Shown here piece by piece: positions 17,393 to 25,586 of a DNA stretch of 64,000 nt. The first letter of the stretch is position 1. Every line of letters begins with the position of its first letter. A model generated the notes under the pieces. It had not been told where the DNA came from. It was given only the letters and a program-made list of their open reading frames with translations, and searched no databases. Source of the DNA: SZAS-79 sp038329645 (GTDB lineage: Bacteria; Pseudomonadota; Gammaproteobacteria; Burkholderiales; SG8-39); NCBI GenBank assembly GCA_038329645.1, contig JBBQNG010000001.1, positions 1-64,000 of the forward strand, written 5' to 3'. The position numbers were made by a program, and so were the translations under genes.

Positions 17393-17620
17393 ATGTCAAC
17401 AACGCTCGAAGCTCTACAAGCTGAGGTTCTACGCCTATCTCCAAGCGACAGAGCGCGGTTACTTGATCGATTGATCGCGAGCCTGGACGTCGATGCACAG
17501 GCAGAAGCCGCCTGGGATGCGGTGGCGGACGAACGAGAAGGACAACTGCAGTCAGGTGCCGCACAGACGGTGTCTTTGGACGTCGCAATAGCGAGACTGG
17601 AAACGCGTTTCCCCGGGTGA
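17393..17620 (+). CDS. Addiction-module antitoxin, TIGR02574-like
   Basis: A 75-residue acidic helical protein beginning MSTTLEALQAEVLRLSPSDR and containing ARLLDRLIASLD and AWDAVADEREGQL, the pattern of short antitoxins that precede ParE/RelE toxins. GGAGG lies seven bases before the ATG. It overlaps the downstream toxin-like gene by four bases (GTGA), so the two are translationally coupled. The pair lies 100 bases beyond the degraded attC and has no clear attC of its own. In this family the antitoxin binds and neutralises the toxin and represses the operon. Confidence 0.8.
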   Translation: MSTTLEALQAEVLRLSPSDRARLLDRLIASLDVDAQAEAAWDAVADEREGQLQSGAAQTVSLDVAIARLETRFPG

Positions 17621-18036
17621 AGGTCACGCTTCACCCGGGCGCGGAAAAGGACATTGAAGAAGCGGCTGCCTTCTACGAACGCGAAGGTTCTGCCATCCTT
17701 GCCGCAAGGTTCGTCGCCGAATTCAAGAGACTTGCGGGCCTTGTCATCCAACAGCCTGGAATCGGATCACCGCGCTCGAAGGGTCGCCGTGACGGGCCCA
17801 AACTTATGGTGATCAAAGGCATTCCCATGTGGTCATGCCCACATTGTGGCGAGTCGTACTTTACTGCACAGACCATGCACGAAATCGAGCGAATCAAGAC
17901 GTTCTGGAAGTCCATCGCGACCGATCGCTCGGTTCCGGTGGCCGAGTTCCGGGAGTTGCGCGCCGGTACGCTCGCGCTCCGGCACGCACCCGTAGCTTCC
18001 CACGACTCGTCTGCCGATATAAAGTTCAACTTCTAA
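17617..18036 (+). CDS. Chimeric ORF: ParE/RelE toxin N-terminus joined to a YgiT-type zinc-finger C-terminus
   Basis: Of 139 residues, the first ~58 (MKVTLHPGAEKDIEEAAAFY, FVAEFKRLAG, PGIGSPRSKGRR) are the N-terminal half of a ParE-type toxin. At about base 17791 the sequence changes to KLMVIKGIPMWSCPHCGESY and EIERIKTFWKS with SVPVAEF, the C-terminal half of a YgiT/MqsA-type zinc-finger antitoxin with one CxxC pair (Cys74, Cys77). The N-terminal CxxC pair of that family is absent. The last ~28 residues resemble neither and look like read-through. ParE catalytic C-terminal strands are missing, so toxin activity is unlikely. GTG start overlaps the antitoxin stop. It is best explained as a recombinant of two toxin-antitoxin genes. 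Confidence 0.65.
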   Translation: MKVTLHPGAEKDIEEAAAFYEREGSAILAARFVAEFKRLAGLVIQQPGIGSPRSKGRRDGPKLMVIKGIPMWSCPHCGESYFTAQTMHEIERIKTFWKSIATDRSVPVAEFRELRAGTLALRHAPVASHDSSADIKFNF

Positions 18037-18116
18037 AACATAAGAACGGCTTCTGGAGCGGTTTGTAGGACAGTACGATTTCCGAATTTGGAAAGCCAGC
18101 CGGTGCCAAAAACTGG

Positions 18117-19265
18117 CTACTTCCGGTTCGACCCCGCCACCACCACGAACTCGAACAGCCGGCACTCGAGCGCGCCGTTGAACAGGGGCACACGGCGGCT
18201 GGGCGACAACCGGATCATCTTCGCCATGCGCAGGTCGGAGGTGAAGAAATGGCACCGCCAGCCGGCAAAGCGCTGCTTCAGCGCGTTGCCAAGCTGCGGG
18301 TAGAAGGCGGCGAGCTCGTCGGCGTCCGACAACCGCTCGCCGTACGGCGGATTGGCCACCATCACACCCTCAGGCGCCGGCGGGTCGACGCGAAGGATGT
18401 CCGCGCGCTGCAGCTTCACCAGGCCGAAGAAGCCGGCCGCCATCAGGTTCTTCTTCGCACTGTCCACCGCGCGCTGCTCGATGTCGCTGCCGAACAGCGC
18501 CGGCCGGATCTTGTTGCGCGGCGGGCGGCCGTCCTTGACCCGGTTCCACGACTTCAGATCGAAGGCGGCCAGCTTCTCGAAGGCGAAATTCCTGCCCGCA
18601 CCAGGCGGCTCGTTCAGGGCCATGGCGGCGGCTTCGATCAAAAGCGTGCCGCCCCCGCACATCGGATCGAACAGCGGCTCGTCGAATTTCCAGCCGGTGA
18701 GCATTACGATTCCCGCGGCGAGGTTCTCGCGCAGTGGTGCCTCGACCGCCGCGCGCCGCCATCCGCGCTTGAACAGGGGCTCACCCGAGGTGTCGAGATA
18801 GAAGGTGCCCTTGGCGTGCTCAAGAAAGCAGTGCACGCGCACATCGGGCGTCAGGCGCTCGATGTTGGGGCGACTGCCGACATCGTCACGGAACCGGTCG
18901 CAGACTGCATCCTTCACTCGCAGGGTCGTGAAATCGAGGCTCTTGAGCGGGCTTTTGATCGCAGTGAGGTTGACCCGCAGCGTGCGGTCGACGGAAAAGT
19001 GCTTCGACCAGGGAATCGCACGCGCGGCGGCGTAGACGTCTTCCTCGGTGGCGTAGCCAAAGCCGCCGATGCGCCACAGAACGCGCGAGGCAATGCGAGA
19101 GTGAAAGTTGGCGGCATAGCAGGTTTCCCACGAGCCTTCGAAGGCCACGCCGCCGGCCGCCGGCGTCACCGCCTGCGCGCCGAGCGTGCGCAACTCGTCG
19201 GCCAGCAGGCCTTCCAGGCCGCGGGGGCTGCTGGCAAAAAACGATTCAGAAGGGTTTGACGACAA
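18117..19265 (-). CDS. rlmL: THUMP-domain 23S rRNA guanine-N2 methyltransferase, RlmL-type
   Basis: SAM-dependent methyltransferase modifying 23S rRNA (G2445 in the RlmL N-terminal half of E. coli). The 382-residue protein starts with a ferredoxin-like plus THUMP region (SSPRGLEGLLADELRTLGA), followed by a methyltransferase domain with DPMCGGGTLLIEAAAMALN and catalytic NPPYGERLSDADEL. It is the short form without the RlmK domain of the fused E. coli protein. It ends against the accessory segment and overlaps hemJ at its start by 20 bases. Assignment to RlmL rather than another THUMP enzyme is from overall similarity. Confidence 0.85.
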   Translation of the reverse strand: MSSNPSESFFASSPRGLEGLLADELRTLGAQAVTPAAGGVAFEGSWETCYAANFHSRIASRVLWRIGGFGYATEEDVYAAARAIPWSKHFSVDRTLRVNLTAIKSPLKSLDFTTLRVKDAVCDRFRDDVGSRPNIERLTPDVRVHCFLEHAKGTFYLDTSGEPLFKRGWRRAAVEAPLRENLAAGIVMLTGWKFDEPLFDPMCGGGTLLIEAAAMALNEPPGAGRNFAFEKLAAFDLKSWNRVKDGRPPRNKIRPALFGSDIEQRAVDSAKKNLMAAGFFGLVKLQRADILRVDPPAPEGVMVANPPYGERLSDADELAAFYPQLGNALKQRFAGWRCHFFTSDLRMAKMIRLSPSRRVPLFNGALECRLFEFVVVAGSNRK

Positions 19266-19659
19266 CCAGGATCACAATCGAGAAAAGGACAAACACCGGA
19301 AACTCGTTGAACCAGCGGAACCACACGTGGCTGCGCGTGTTGCGGTCATGCCTGAAATCGACCAGCAGCTTGCCGCACCACGCGTGATAGGCGACCAGCA
19401 CGGTTACGAGAGCCACTTTCGCGTGCAGCCAGCCGCCCGAGATTCCCCAGCCGAGCCACAACCACATCCCGAAAGCGATTGTGAGCGCCGCGCCGGGCGT
19501 CATGATGCCGAAGAAGAGCTTCCTCTCCATGACCTTGAAGCGCTCGATCGATACGCGGTCGCTGGCCTGCGCGTGGTACACGAACAGGCGCGGCAGGTAG
19601 AACAGCCCCGCGAACCAAGTCACCATGAATATGATGTGGAGCGCCTTTACCCAGAGCAT
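19246..19659 (-). CDS. hemJ: Protoporphyrinogen IX oxidase HemJ
   Basis: Membrane enzyme oxidising protoporphyrinogen IX to protoporphyrin IX in haem synthesis, probably coupled to the quinone pool. The 137-residue protein has four hydrophobic helices and family residues: LHIIFMVTWFAGLFYLPRLF with a conserved His and Arg near the N-terminus, MERKLFFGIMTPGA, WLHAKVALV, and a C-terminal RWFNEFPVF. Length is typical. It overlaps the rlmL start and follows the hydrolase gene by 13 bases. Its presence near ubiquinone genes is consistent with quinone-dependent activity. Confidence 0.87.
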   Translation of the reverse strand: MLWVKALHIIFMVTWFAGLFYLPRLFVYHAQASDRVSIERFKVMERKLFFGIMTPGAALTIAFGMWLWLGWGISGGWLHAKVALVTVLVAYHAWCGKLLVDFRHDRNTRSHVWFRWFNEFPVFVLFSIVILVVVKPF

Positions 19660-19672
19660 GGGAGCCTCGCGC

Positions 19673-20281
19673 TCAACGCCCGCGCCAGTTGGACTGCACG
19701 ATCGAGCGCAGGATGTTCAGCTTCTGGTGGAAAAAATGGTCCGCGCTTGGAACCACGATGACCGGCAGCTCCTGCGGGCGCGCCCAGTCGAGCACGTCGG
19801 CAAGGGGCACGGTCTCGTCGACTTCGCCGTGGATCACCATCGTTTCTTTTGGCACCGGGCGGGCATCGAAGCGCTTTACCGCCACGCCAACCAGGACCAT
19901 GCGTTCCGGCGCGACCCGCTGCGCGAGGTGTGTCTGCACGAATGAACCGAAGGAAAATCCCGCAAGCACAGGCGGCGCATCCCCGAACTGTGCCTGCGCC
20001 CACGCGAGCACCGCGACCATGTCCTGCAGCTCGCCAACCCCCGCGTCATGCACCCCTTCGGTGGCGCCCACGCCGCGGAAATTGGGGCGCACCGCCGCGT
20101 AGCCCAGCTCGAGGAAACTCTTCGCCAGCGTCTGCACCACCTTGTTGTCCAGCGTGCCGCCGAAAAGCGGGTGGGGATGCGCGATCAGCGCAACGCCGCG
20201 GTGGTTTTCCGGCACGTCGACGGCGCACTCGATGCGCCCGATCGGCCCGTCGACCAGTTCGCGGCGCGTGGAAGCGCGCAT
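19673..20281 (-). CDS. Alpha/beta hydrolase family protein
   Basis: A 202-residue serine hydrolase of unknown substrate. It shows ALIAHPHPLFGGTLDNKVVQ near the N-terminus, RPNFRGVGATEGVHDAG, the nucleophile elbow AGFSFGSFV (Ser in GFSFG), VIHGEVDETVP carrying the acid, and SADHFFHQKL carrying the catalytic His. This is the HPHPLxGG subgroup common in proteobacteria. The ATG at 20281 overlaps the ferredoxin stop by one base, so I rejected the longer in-frame extension. It lies between the 2Fe-2S ferredoxin and hemJ in a long minus-strand run. Confidence 0.85.
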   Translation of the reverse strand: MRASTRRELVDGPIGRIECAVDVPENHRGVALIAHPHPLFGGTLDNKVVQTLAKSFLELGYAAVRPNFRGVGATEGVHDAGVGELQDMVAVLAWAQAQFGDAPPVLAGFSFGSFVQTHLAQRVAPERMVLVGVAVKRFDARPVPKETMVIHGEVDETVPLADVLDWARPQELPVIVVPSADHFFHQKLNILRSIVQSNWRGR

Positions 20282-20589
20282 CAGATCCTGAGGCGCTCGA
20301 CGACCCGCCCGTGCCTGACGTGCTCTTCGATGATCTCGTCGATGTCGTCGCGGTCCACGTAGGTGTACCAGACGCCTTCGGGATAGACGACGATCACGGG
20401 GCCTTCCTCGCATCGATCGAGGCACCCTGCCTGGTTGATGCGGACCTTGCCGGCGCCAGCGAGGCCGAGTTCCTTGACCCGCTTCTTTGCGTAGTCGCGA
20501 AGCTCGGATGCGCCCTTGGCATTGCAGGACTCACGCGTTGCGTCGCGCTGGTTGCAGCAGAAAAAGACATGCCGCTCGTAGTAGGACAT
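20281..20589 (-). CDS. Thioredoxin-like 2Fe-2S ferredoxin
   Basis: A 102-residue small ferredoxin with the thioredoxin-like fold. Four cluster cysteines can be assigned: FFCCNQRD near the N-terminus, then RESCNAKG, and the pair in NQAGCLDRCEEGPV. The C-terminus (VVYPEGVWYTYVDRDDIDEI) matches the family. I preferred the ATG at 20589; a TTG five codons upstream lacks a ribosome-binding site. The gene is 30 bases downstream of the VanZ-like gene and overlaps the hydrolase start by one base. Its electron partner is not indicated by the context. Confidence 0.88.
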   Translation of the reverse strand: MSYYERHVFFCCNQRDATRESCNAKGASELRDYAKKRVKELGLAGAGKVRINQAGCLDRCEEGPVIVVYPEGVWYTYVDRDDIDEIIEEHVRHGRVVERLRI

Positions 20590-20619
20590 GGAGGCGCCGC
20601 TCAAAAGGAAGGCGCCATT

Positions 20620-21690
20620 CTACCCGCGGGTGCCGGCGTCGCTTTGCCGCGCGGCCAGCAGCATCAGGACGAGCAGCGCCGCGAACGGCCACAGCGCAGA
20701 CAGCAGACGGGTGAGACCGTTGAAATTGAGGAAGTGGCCCTGCGACCAGACCGCGAGGGTGGAAGCGAAGTAGGGGTTCGCCGGCGCCAGGTTGACCAGC
20801 ACCGTGGCGCCCATGAGGAGGACTGCGGCCAGGGCCAGCCGCACGACGCGCGGAAGCATGGTAGCGGCGAGCAGCACCGGCACTCCCACGGCCAGCCCGA
20901 GCAGCGCGCCGGGGGTGAGCCAGTGGAAGAAATCCTCCGCCTGCCTGAGGATCGCAAACGCGCCCGTCTTCACCACCAGTGCCAGGCCGATGAGGCCAAG
21001 CAGGACGCGCAGCAGCGGCGCGCCCGGCGCCAGGATTACGGACGCGGTCAGGCCGACGGCTATCAGGTTGCTCGCCGCGGTGAGCGCCTCGATGGAGACG
21101 AACACATCGGGCTCGTAGGCGATCCCGGCCGGCTGGCGGAATAGGTCGCGCAGGTCGCCAGCGCCGAACAACAGCGTGGCCGGATTGAGCTGGGTGGCCA
21201 GCCAAAGGGCCAGCAGCACGAGCCCGGCGTCGGCGCGCGAGCCGGGCATCACGTTACGCAGGCGCCAGCGCAGGAGGGGGCTGCGCCCGAACAGCCAGTC
21301 CGCGCTGCGCATCCCGAGCAGGGCCCCAAGCGCAGTCCCTGCAAGGTTGCAGGCCACGTCGACGTTGGAGGCAAAGCGCGCCGGCAGGAAGGTCTGGGCG
21401 GCTTCGAGCGTGGCGGCGAGGAGCGCTCCGGTGAGAAGCGCCGTTCCCAATGCGGATAATCCTTGCGTGCGCGGATACAGGGCGAGCACCGCAAGCCAGC
21501 CGTAAGGAACGTAGCCGAGCACGTTGACCGCGAGGTCGAAGGCCGTGATGTACGGCGGCTTGGAGGCGGTCAGGTAGGCGAATGCCGGGATTCCGGAATC
21601 GCGCCATCCCGATAATGGATAGAGCGTCGCGTAGACGACCAGCAGGACATACGCGAAAAAGAGGTACCGGGCCAGCGGCGATGCTTGCAT
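20620..21690 (-). CDS. VanZ-like membrane protein
   Basis: A 356-residue polytopic membrane protein. The N-terminal third is VanZ-like: RYLFFAYVLLVVYATLYPLS, then NVLGYVPYGWLAVLAL, and FASNVDVACNLAGTALGAL with the conserved Asn/Asp pair. The C-terminal ~200 residues add about five more hydrophobic helices without a recognised domain. VanZ proteins are associated with glycopeptide tolerance in Gram-positives, but in proteobacteria the role is unknown. It follows ubiB by nine bases, so it may be cotranscribed with the ubiquinone genes. Confidence 0.8.
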   Translation of the reverse strand: MQASPLARYLFFAYVLLVVYATLYPLSGWRDSGIPAFAYLTASKPPYITAFDLAVNVLGYVPYGWLAVLALYPRTQGLSALGTALLTGALLAATLEAAQTFLPARFASNVDVACNLAGTALGALLGMRSADWLFGRSPLLRWRLRNVMPGSRADAGLVLLALWLATQLNPATLLFGAGDLRDLFRQPAGIAYEPDVFVSIEALTAASNLIAVGLTASVILAPGAPLLRVLLGLIGLALVVKTGAFAILRQAEDFFHWLTPGALLGLAVGVPVLLAATMLPRVVRLALAAVLLMGATVLVNLAPANPYFASTLAVWSQGHFLNFNGLTRLLSALWPFAALLVLMLLAARQSDAGTRG

Positions 21691-21699
21691 CAGCTCATT

Positions 21700-23226
21700 C
21701 TAAAGGACCCTGAAGATTACCCATGCCTGAACCGCAACCCACACCGCCACCACTGCCAGCAGTGCACCCAGCAGGCGATTGCGGCGCGCGCCTTGCGCAT
21801 GCATCGCATCGAAGGCGCGCTCGAGCTTGTCGATGCGCTCTTCGGCCAACAGCCGGTGCAGCAGCCGCGGCAGCTGTGGCACGGTTGCCGCCCAATATGG
21901 CGCTTCCCGCTTCACGTTGCGCAGCAGCGCCCGCCAGCCGACCTGGTCGACCATCCAGCGCTCCAGGTACGGCTTGGCCGTCTTCCAGAGATCAAGTTCG
22001 GGATCGAGCTGCCGGCCGAGACCCTCGATATTGAGAAGCGTTTTCTGAAGAAGCACGAGCTGCGGCTGGATCTCGACGTTGAAGCGGCGCGAGGTCTGGA
22101 ATAAGCGCAACAACAGCCGGCCGAAGTAGATCTCCTTCAGCGGCCGCGCGAAGATCGGCTCGCACACCGCGCGGATCGCGGCTTCGAACTCGTCCAGGCG
22201 CGTTTCGGGCGGCACCCATCCCGCATCGAGGTGGGCCTGCGCGACGCGCGTGTAGTCGCGGTTGAAGAACGCGAGGAAATTCTGTGCGAGGTAGTTCTTG
22301 TCGACGTCGGTCAGCGTGCCCACGATGCCGAAATCCAGGGCGATGTAGCGGCCGAGCATCGGGCCCTCGGTGACCACGAAGATGTTGCCCGGATGCATGT
22401 CGGCGTGGAAAAACCCGTCGCGGAATACCTGCGTGAAGAAGATCTCCACGCCCGAGCGCGCAAGCCGCGGGATGTCGACGCCTTTGGCGCGCATGAGCTC
22501 GATCTGCGACACCGGCATGCCTCGCATGCGCTCCATCACCATCACGCGCTGCGAGCAGTAGTCCCAGTGGATCTGCGGCACCAGCAGCAGATTCGAATCG
22601 GCAAAATTGCGACGCAGCTGGCTGGCGTTGGACGCCTCGCGCATGAGGTCGAGCTCGTTTTCGAGGTGCTTGGCGAATTCGGCCACCACCTCGCGCGGCT
22701 TGAGACGCCGCCCGTCCACCCAGAGCTTTTCGACCAGGCCCGCGGCGGTCTCCAGCAGGGCCACATCACGTGCGATGATCGCCTCGACATTCGGACGCAG
22801 CACCTTTACTGCGACCTCGGTGCCGTCGATCAGCGTCGCGAGGTGGACTTGGGCGATGGATGCGCTCGCCACCGGATCGCGCTCGAAGGTCGCGAACGCG
22901 GTGCTGATCGGCCGCCCGAGCGAGCGCTCTATTTCGGCCGCTGCGAGATCGGAGGCAAACGGCGGCACCTGGTCCTGCAGCCGGGCCAGCTCGTCGGCGA
23001 TGTCGTGCGGCAACAGGTCGCGGCGGGTCGACAGCACCTGGCCGAACTTGACGAAGATCGGCCCGAGCGCCTCGAGAGCTTCGCGCAGCCGGACTGCGCG
23101 CGGCTCGCTGCTGCGTCCGCCCGCCATCGCCATCAGGCGGTGGGTGCGGCCGCGCGGAATGAATTCGTACAGACCGAACCTGAGGCCGACCGAGAGGATC
23201 CGCAGCAATCGCAGGAGGCGGTTCAA
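21700..23226 (-). CDS. ubiB: Ubiquinone biosynthesis regulatory ATPase UbiB
   Basis: Atypical ADCK/UbiB kinase-like ATPase required for aerobic ubiquinone synthesis. The 508-residue protein has the KxGQ motif (FVKFGQVLSTRRD), the Ala-rich loop (VASASIAQVHLA), EVAVKVLRPNVE with the ATP-contacting Lys, FFHADMHPGNIFV, and ALDFGIVGTL. Two hydrophobic helices end the protein, matching its membrane attachment. It follows ubiJ by ten bases; ubiE, ubiJ and ubiB in one minus-strand run is the standard proteobacterial arrangement. Confidence 0.96.
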   Translation of the reverse strand: MNRLLRLLRILSVGLRFGLYEFIPRGRTHRLMAMAGGRSSEPRAVRLREALEALGPIFVKFGQVLSTRRDLLPHDIADELARLQDQVPPFASDLAAAEIERSLGRPISTAFATFERDPVASASIAQVHLATLIDGTEVAVKVLRPNVEAIIARDVALLETAAGLVEKLWVDGRRLKPREVVAEFAKHLENELDLMREASNASQLRRNFADSNLLLVPQIHWDYCSQRVMVMERMRGMPVSQIELMRAKGVDIPRLARSGVEIFFTQVFRDGFFHADMHPGNIFVVTEGPMLGRYIALDFGIVGTLTDVDKNYLAQNFLAFFNRDYTRVAQAHLDAGWVPPETRLDEFEAAIRAVCEPIFARPLKEIYFGRLLLRLFQTSRRFNVEIQPQLVLLQKTLLNIEGLGRQLDPELDLWKTAKPYLERWMVDQVGWRALLRNVKREAPYWAATVPQLPRLLHRLLAEERIDKLERAFDAMHAQGARRNRLLGALLAVVAVWVAVQAWVIFRVL

Positions 23227-23236
23227 AGTCGCCCGA

Positions 23237-23860
23237 TCAGGAATCTTGCTGCGGCGTATGCCGTGCGATGCGCTGGTCGAGCCGCGCCAGGTCGTCGCGC
23301 AGCTTTGCCACCGCCGCCGCGAAGTCGTCGAATTCGGCGCGCGCGATGATCATCCTGCGCTCCTCGATCGCGTACTCCATGAGGTTTTCCGCCAGGCGGC
23401 GGCCCGCCTCCGCCTGCCACGCAGCAATGCCGCGCGCGGTGCCGACCACTCGGTGGGCGAGCACGTCGCCTAAGACGCGGGAAAGATCTTCCTCCACATC
23501 CCAGCGAAGGTAACGCAACAGGGCGAGGATTTCGGTCGCGAGGCGCGCGTTGCCCGAGATGTCGACGGCACGCATGAGGTGCTCCTCATCTTTCGACATC
23601 GCGGCGAGGATCCCGGGCCTGGCCGTGATGGTCAGCGTCGGAGGGGCGCCGGCTTCGGCCGGCAACGCCTGCCCGCCTTCTGCGATTGCGAGCCGCAGGG
23701 GGGGGAAGGGCGCCATGTGGAGCTCGACCACCTCGCCCGCGAAGGGCGCGAGCTTGTCCCGCGCCCACGCCTCGCGGCGAAGAAGATGGTTCAGCGCACT
23801 GGCTGCGCCTGTGTCGAAGAGGCTCAAGGCATGAATCGGTCGCGGAAATGACAAGGCCAC
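23237..23860 (-). CDS. ubiJ: Ubiquinone biosynthesis accessory factor UbiJ (SCP2 domain)
   Basis: Lipid-binding accessory protein of the Ubi complex. The 207-residue protein has an SCP2-like sterol-carrier domain in the first ~120 residues (ALNHLLRREAWARDKLAPFAG, TLTITARPGILAAMSK, DISGNARLATEILALL) and a helical, coiled-coil C-terminus. No ATG is available near the N-terminus. The candidate starts are GTG at 23860, TTG at 23854 and TTG at 23827, and the first two fall in the 3' arm of a perfect hairpin (23852-23875). The position between ubiE and ubiB supports the call. Confidence 0.9.
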   Translation of the reverse strand: MALSFPRPIHALSLFDTGAASALNHLLRREAWARDKLAPFAGEVVELHMAPFPPLRLAIAEGGQALPAEAGAPPTLTITARPGILAAMSKDEEHLMRAVDISGNARLATEILALLRYLRWDVEEDLSRVLGDVLAHRVVGTARGIAAWQAEAGRRLAENLMEYAIEERRMIIARAEFDDFAAAVAKLRDDLARLDQRIARHTPQQDS

Positions 23861-23875
23861 CTTGCGGTGGCCTTG
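23852..23875 (-). terminator. Hairpin between the Tim44-like gene and ubiJ
   Basis: A perfect 10-bp stem, CAAGGCCACC (23852-23861 on the plus strand) against GGTGGCCTTG (23866-23875), with a four-base loop. It is 21 bases after the Tim44-like stop. On the transcribed strand only TCATTTCC follows, a weak U-tract. It either terminates partly after the upstream gene or forms a leader structure over the ubiJ start. Confidence 0.5.
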
Positions 23876-23896
23876 GGGATTATCGCAGAGGACGCT

Positions 23897-24769
23897 TCAG
23901 TGCATCTGCTGGATGCCGGCGAGCAGCCATCCGGTCGAGCCGTCCGCGGGCTTGGTGAGGTTCCAGACTTCCTCGAAGGGCGCGGGGGCCTGGCCGGGCA
24001 TTTCGCGCACCAGGCCAGAGAACCGTACGCTCGCCCAATGCTTGTCGCCCTCGGTCACCACCTCGAGCAGGTCGGAATTGAGGGTGACGACATCCGTGAA
24101 CTGGCGTGCACCGCCGCGCGCGTCAATGTCGGCCTTGAGCGGCCCGAACATTTCGGGCGTGGTGAATTCGCGCAGGTCGGCGAGGTTGCCCGTGTCATTG
24201 GCGGTTTGCATGCGGATGTACGAAAGCTTCGCCTGGCGCAGGAACCCTTCGGCATCGAAGCCGGCGGGAATGTTGGCTGCGCGGAGGGCGGGCTGGGCTT
24301 CGAACCCGGCCGCCTGCGAAGGCGGCGGCGCCGCAACCGTTTCGTTGCCGAGGCCTGAATATTGCATCGGCCCGCCGGCAGGCGCGGCTTGCGGACTCGC
24401 GCGTCCGCGCATCAGCAGCCGGATGACGAAGAAGACCGCGAACGCGACCAGCGCCATCATGAGCATGCTGCCGATCGCGCCGCCGAACCCACCGCCGCCG
24501 AACATGGAGCCGAGCAGTCCGCCGATCGCAAGGCCGCCCAGCATCGGGGCCCAACGGCTCAGCGCGGATTGCGGCTGGGGTGCCGCTGCAGGCGGTGTGG
24601 CAGGTGCGGCCTGCTGCGCCTGGCGCGGCGGCGTCGCATTCGGGGTACTAGTTATGTTGCGCTGGGTGCCCACGCTGCGGCTGCCGCCGAGCTTCGCCGC
24701 ATCGGCTTCGCCCACGGCAAGTCCCACGCCCACCAATACTGCGATCAAACTTGCAAGAATCCGTTTCAT
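23897..24769 (-). CDS. Tim44-like domain membrane protein
   Basis: A 290-residue protein with a signal peptide (MKRILASLIAVLVGVGLAVG, cleavage likely after EADA), a Gln/Ala/Pro-rich linker, a glycine-rich hydrophobic segment (LGGLAIGGLLGSMFGGGGFG) followed by a membrane helix (SMLMMALVAFAVFFVIRLLM), and a C-terminal Tim44/MBA1-like domain of about 120 residues (FLRQAKLSYIRMQTAND, WASVRFSGLVRE, EEVWNLTKP). Its function in bacteria is unknown; the domain usually binds lipid or protein at membranes. AAGGATGAGG precedes the ATG. It lies between ubiE and ubiJ, which may hint at a membrane role near the Ubi complex. Confidence 0.85.
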   Translation of the reverse strand: MKRILASLIAVLVGVGLAVGEADAAKLGGSRSVGTQRNITSTPNATPPRQAQQAAPATPPAAAPQPQSALSRWAPMLGGLAIGGLLGSMFGGGGFGGAIGSMLMMALVAFAVFFVIRLLMRGRASPQAAPAGGPMQYSGLGNETVAAPPPSQAAGFEAQPALRAANIPAGFDAEGFLRQAKLSYIRMQTANDTGNLADLREFTTPEMFGPLKADIDARGGARQFTDVVTLNSDLLEVVTEGDKHWASVRFSGLVREMPGQAPAPFEEVWNLTKPADGSTGWLLAGIQQMH

Positions 24770-24851
24770 CGTGTCCTCATCCTTGGGTACATGAGTGATT
24801 TCTGTTTCTTCTTATCCGTCCATCCTACTCTGTCCGGATGCACTTTTGTAG

Positions 24852-25586
24852 CTATACGCGGTAGCCGCGGTGCAAAGCCACCACCCCGGCTGCCAAGTTG
24901 AAATATTCGACCCGTTCCAGGCCGGCGCGTTCCATCAAAGCCTTCAATTCTGCCTGGTCCGGATGCATCCGGATCGATTCGGCCAGATAGCGGTAGGCGT
25001 TGCCGTCTTTCGCGATCCTTTCTCCCAGCCAAGGCAGGATCCTGAACGAATACAGGTCGTAGGCTTTTTCCAGGGGCTTCCAGATCTTGGAGAATTCGAG
25101 CACCAGCAGCCGGCCGCCGGGCTTAAGCACGCGGGTCATTTCGGCAAGCGCCTGTTCCTTGCGCGTCATGTTGCGCAGGCCGAAGGCGACACTGACGCAA
25201 TCGAAATACCCGTCGGCAAACGGCAGTTTCTCGGCATCGCACTGGACTGCCGGGCAGACCACGCCGTCGTCGAGCAGCCTGTCCCGTCCGAGCGCGAGCA
25301 TGCTGCCGTTGATGTCGGTGACCCAGACCTCTCCCTGCCGTCCCACACGTTTGGCAAACGCGCGCGACAAGTCGCCGCTGCCGGCCGCCACATCGAGCAC
25401 GCAATCGCCCGCGTGCACGCCGGAAAGCGTGACCGCGAAAGCCTTCCACAGGCGGTGCAGGCCCCCCGACATGAGGTCGTTCATGAGGTCGTAATTGCCT
25501 GCGACACGGTCAAAGACGTCGCGCACCCTGGCGGCCTTGGCCTCTTCGGGGACCTTCTCGAACCCGAAATGGGTGTCAGCGCTCAA
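24852..25586 (-). CDS. ubiE: Ubiquinone/menaquinone C-methyltransferase UbiE
   Basis: C-methylates the quinone ring precursor (2-polyprenyl-6-methoxy-1,4-benzoquinol, or demethylmenaquinol) with SAM. The 244-residue protein has FGFEKVPEEAKAARVRDVF, YDLMNDLMSGGLHRLWK, motif I VLDVAAGSGDLSRAF, AEKLPFADGYFDCVSVAFGL and RVLKPGGRLLVLEFS, ending LAAGVVALHRGYRV, all diagnostic. The ATG overlaps the DUF971 stop by four bases (ATGA). An 82-base gap separates it from the Tim44-like gene. Confidence 0.97.
   Translation of the reverse strand: MSADTHFGFEKVPEEAKAARVRDVFDRVAGNYDLMNDLMSGGLHRLWKAFAVTLSGVHAGDCVLDVAAGSGDLSRAFAKRVGRQGEVWVTDINGSMLALGRDRLLDDGVVCPAVQCDAEKLPFADGYFDCVSVAFGLRNMTRKEQALAEMTRVLKPGGRLLVLEFSKIWKPLEKAYDLYSFRILPWLGERIAKDGNAYRYLAESIRMHPDQAELKALMERAGLERVEYFNLAAGVVALHRGYRV

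Noticed and set aside
17940..18116. attC-like site after the chimeric toxin gene
   Set aside because: GC-rich self-complementary bases are present (GCCGGTACGC, GCTCCGGCAC), but no core heptamers or paired inner boxes were found.
18090..18120. Terminator of rlmL formed by AGCCAG and CTGGCT
   Set aside because: The stem is only six base pairs, overlaps the stop codon and lacks a clear T-run.
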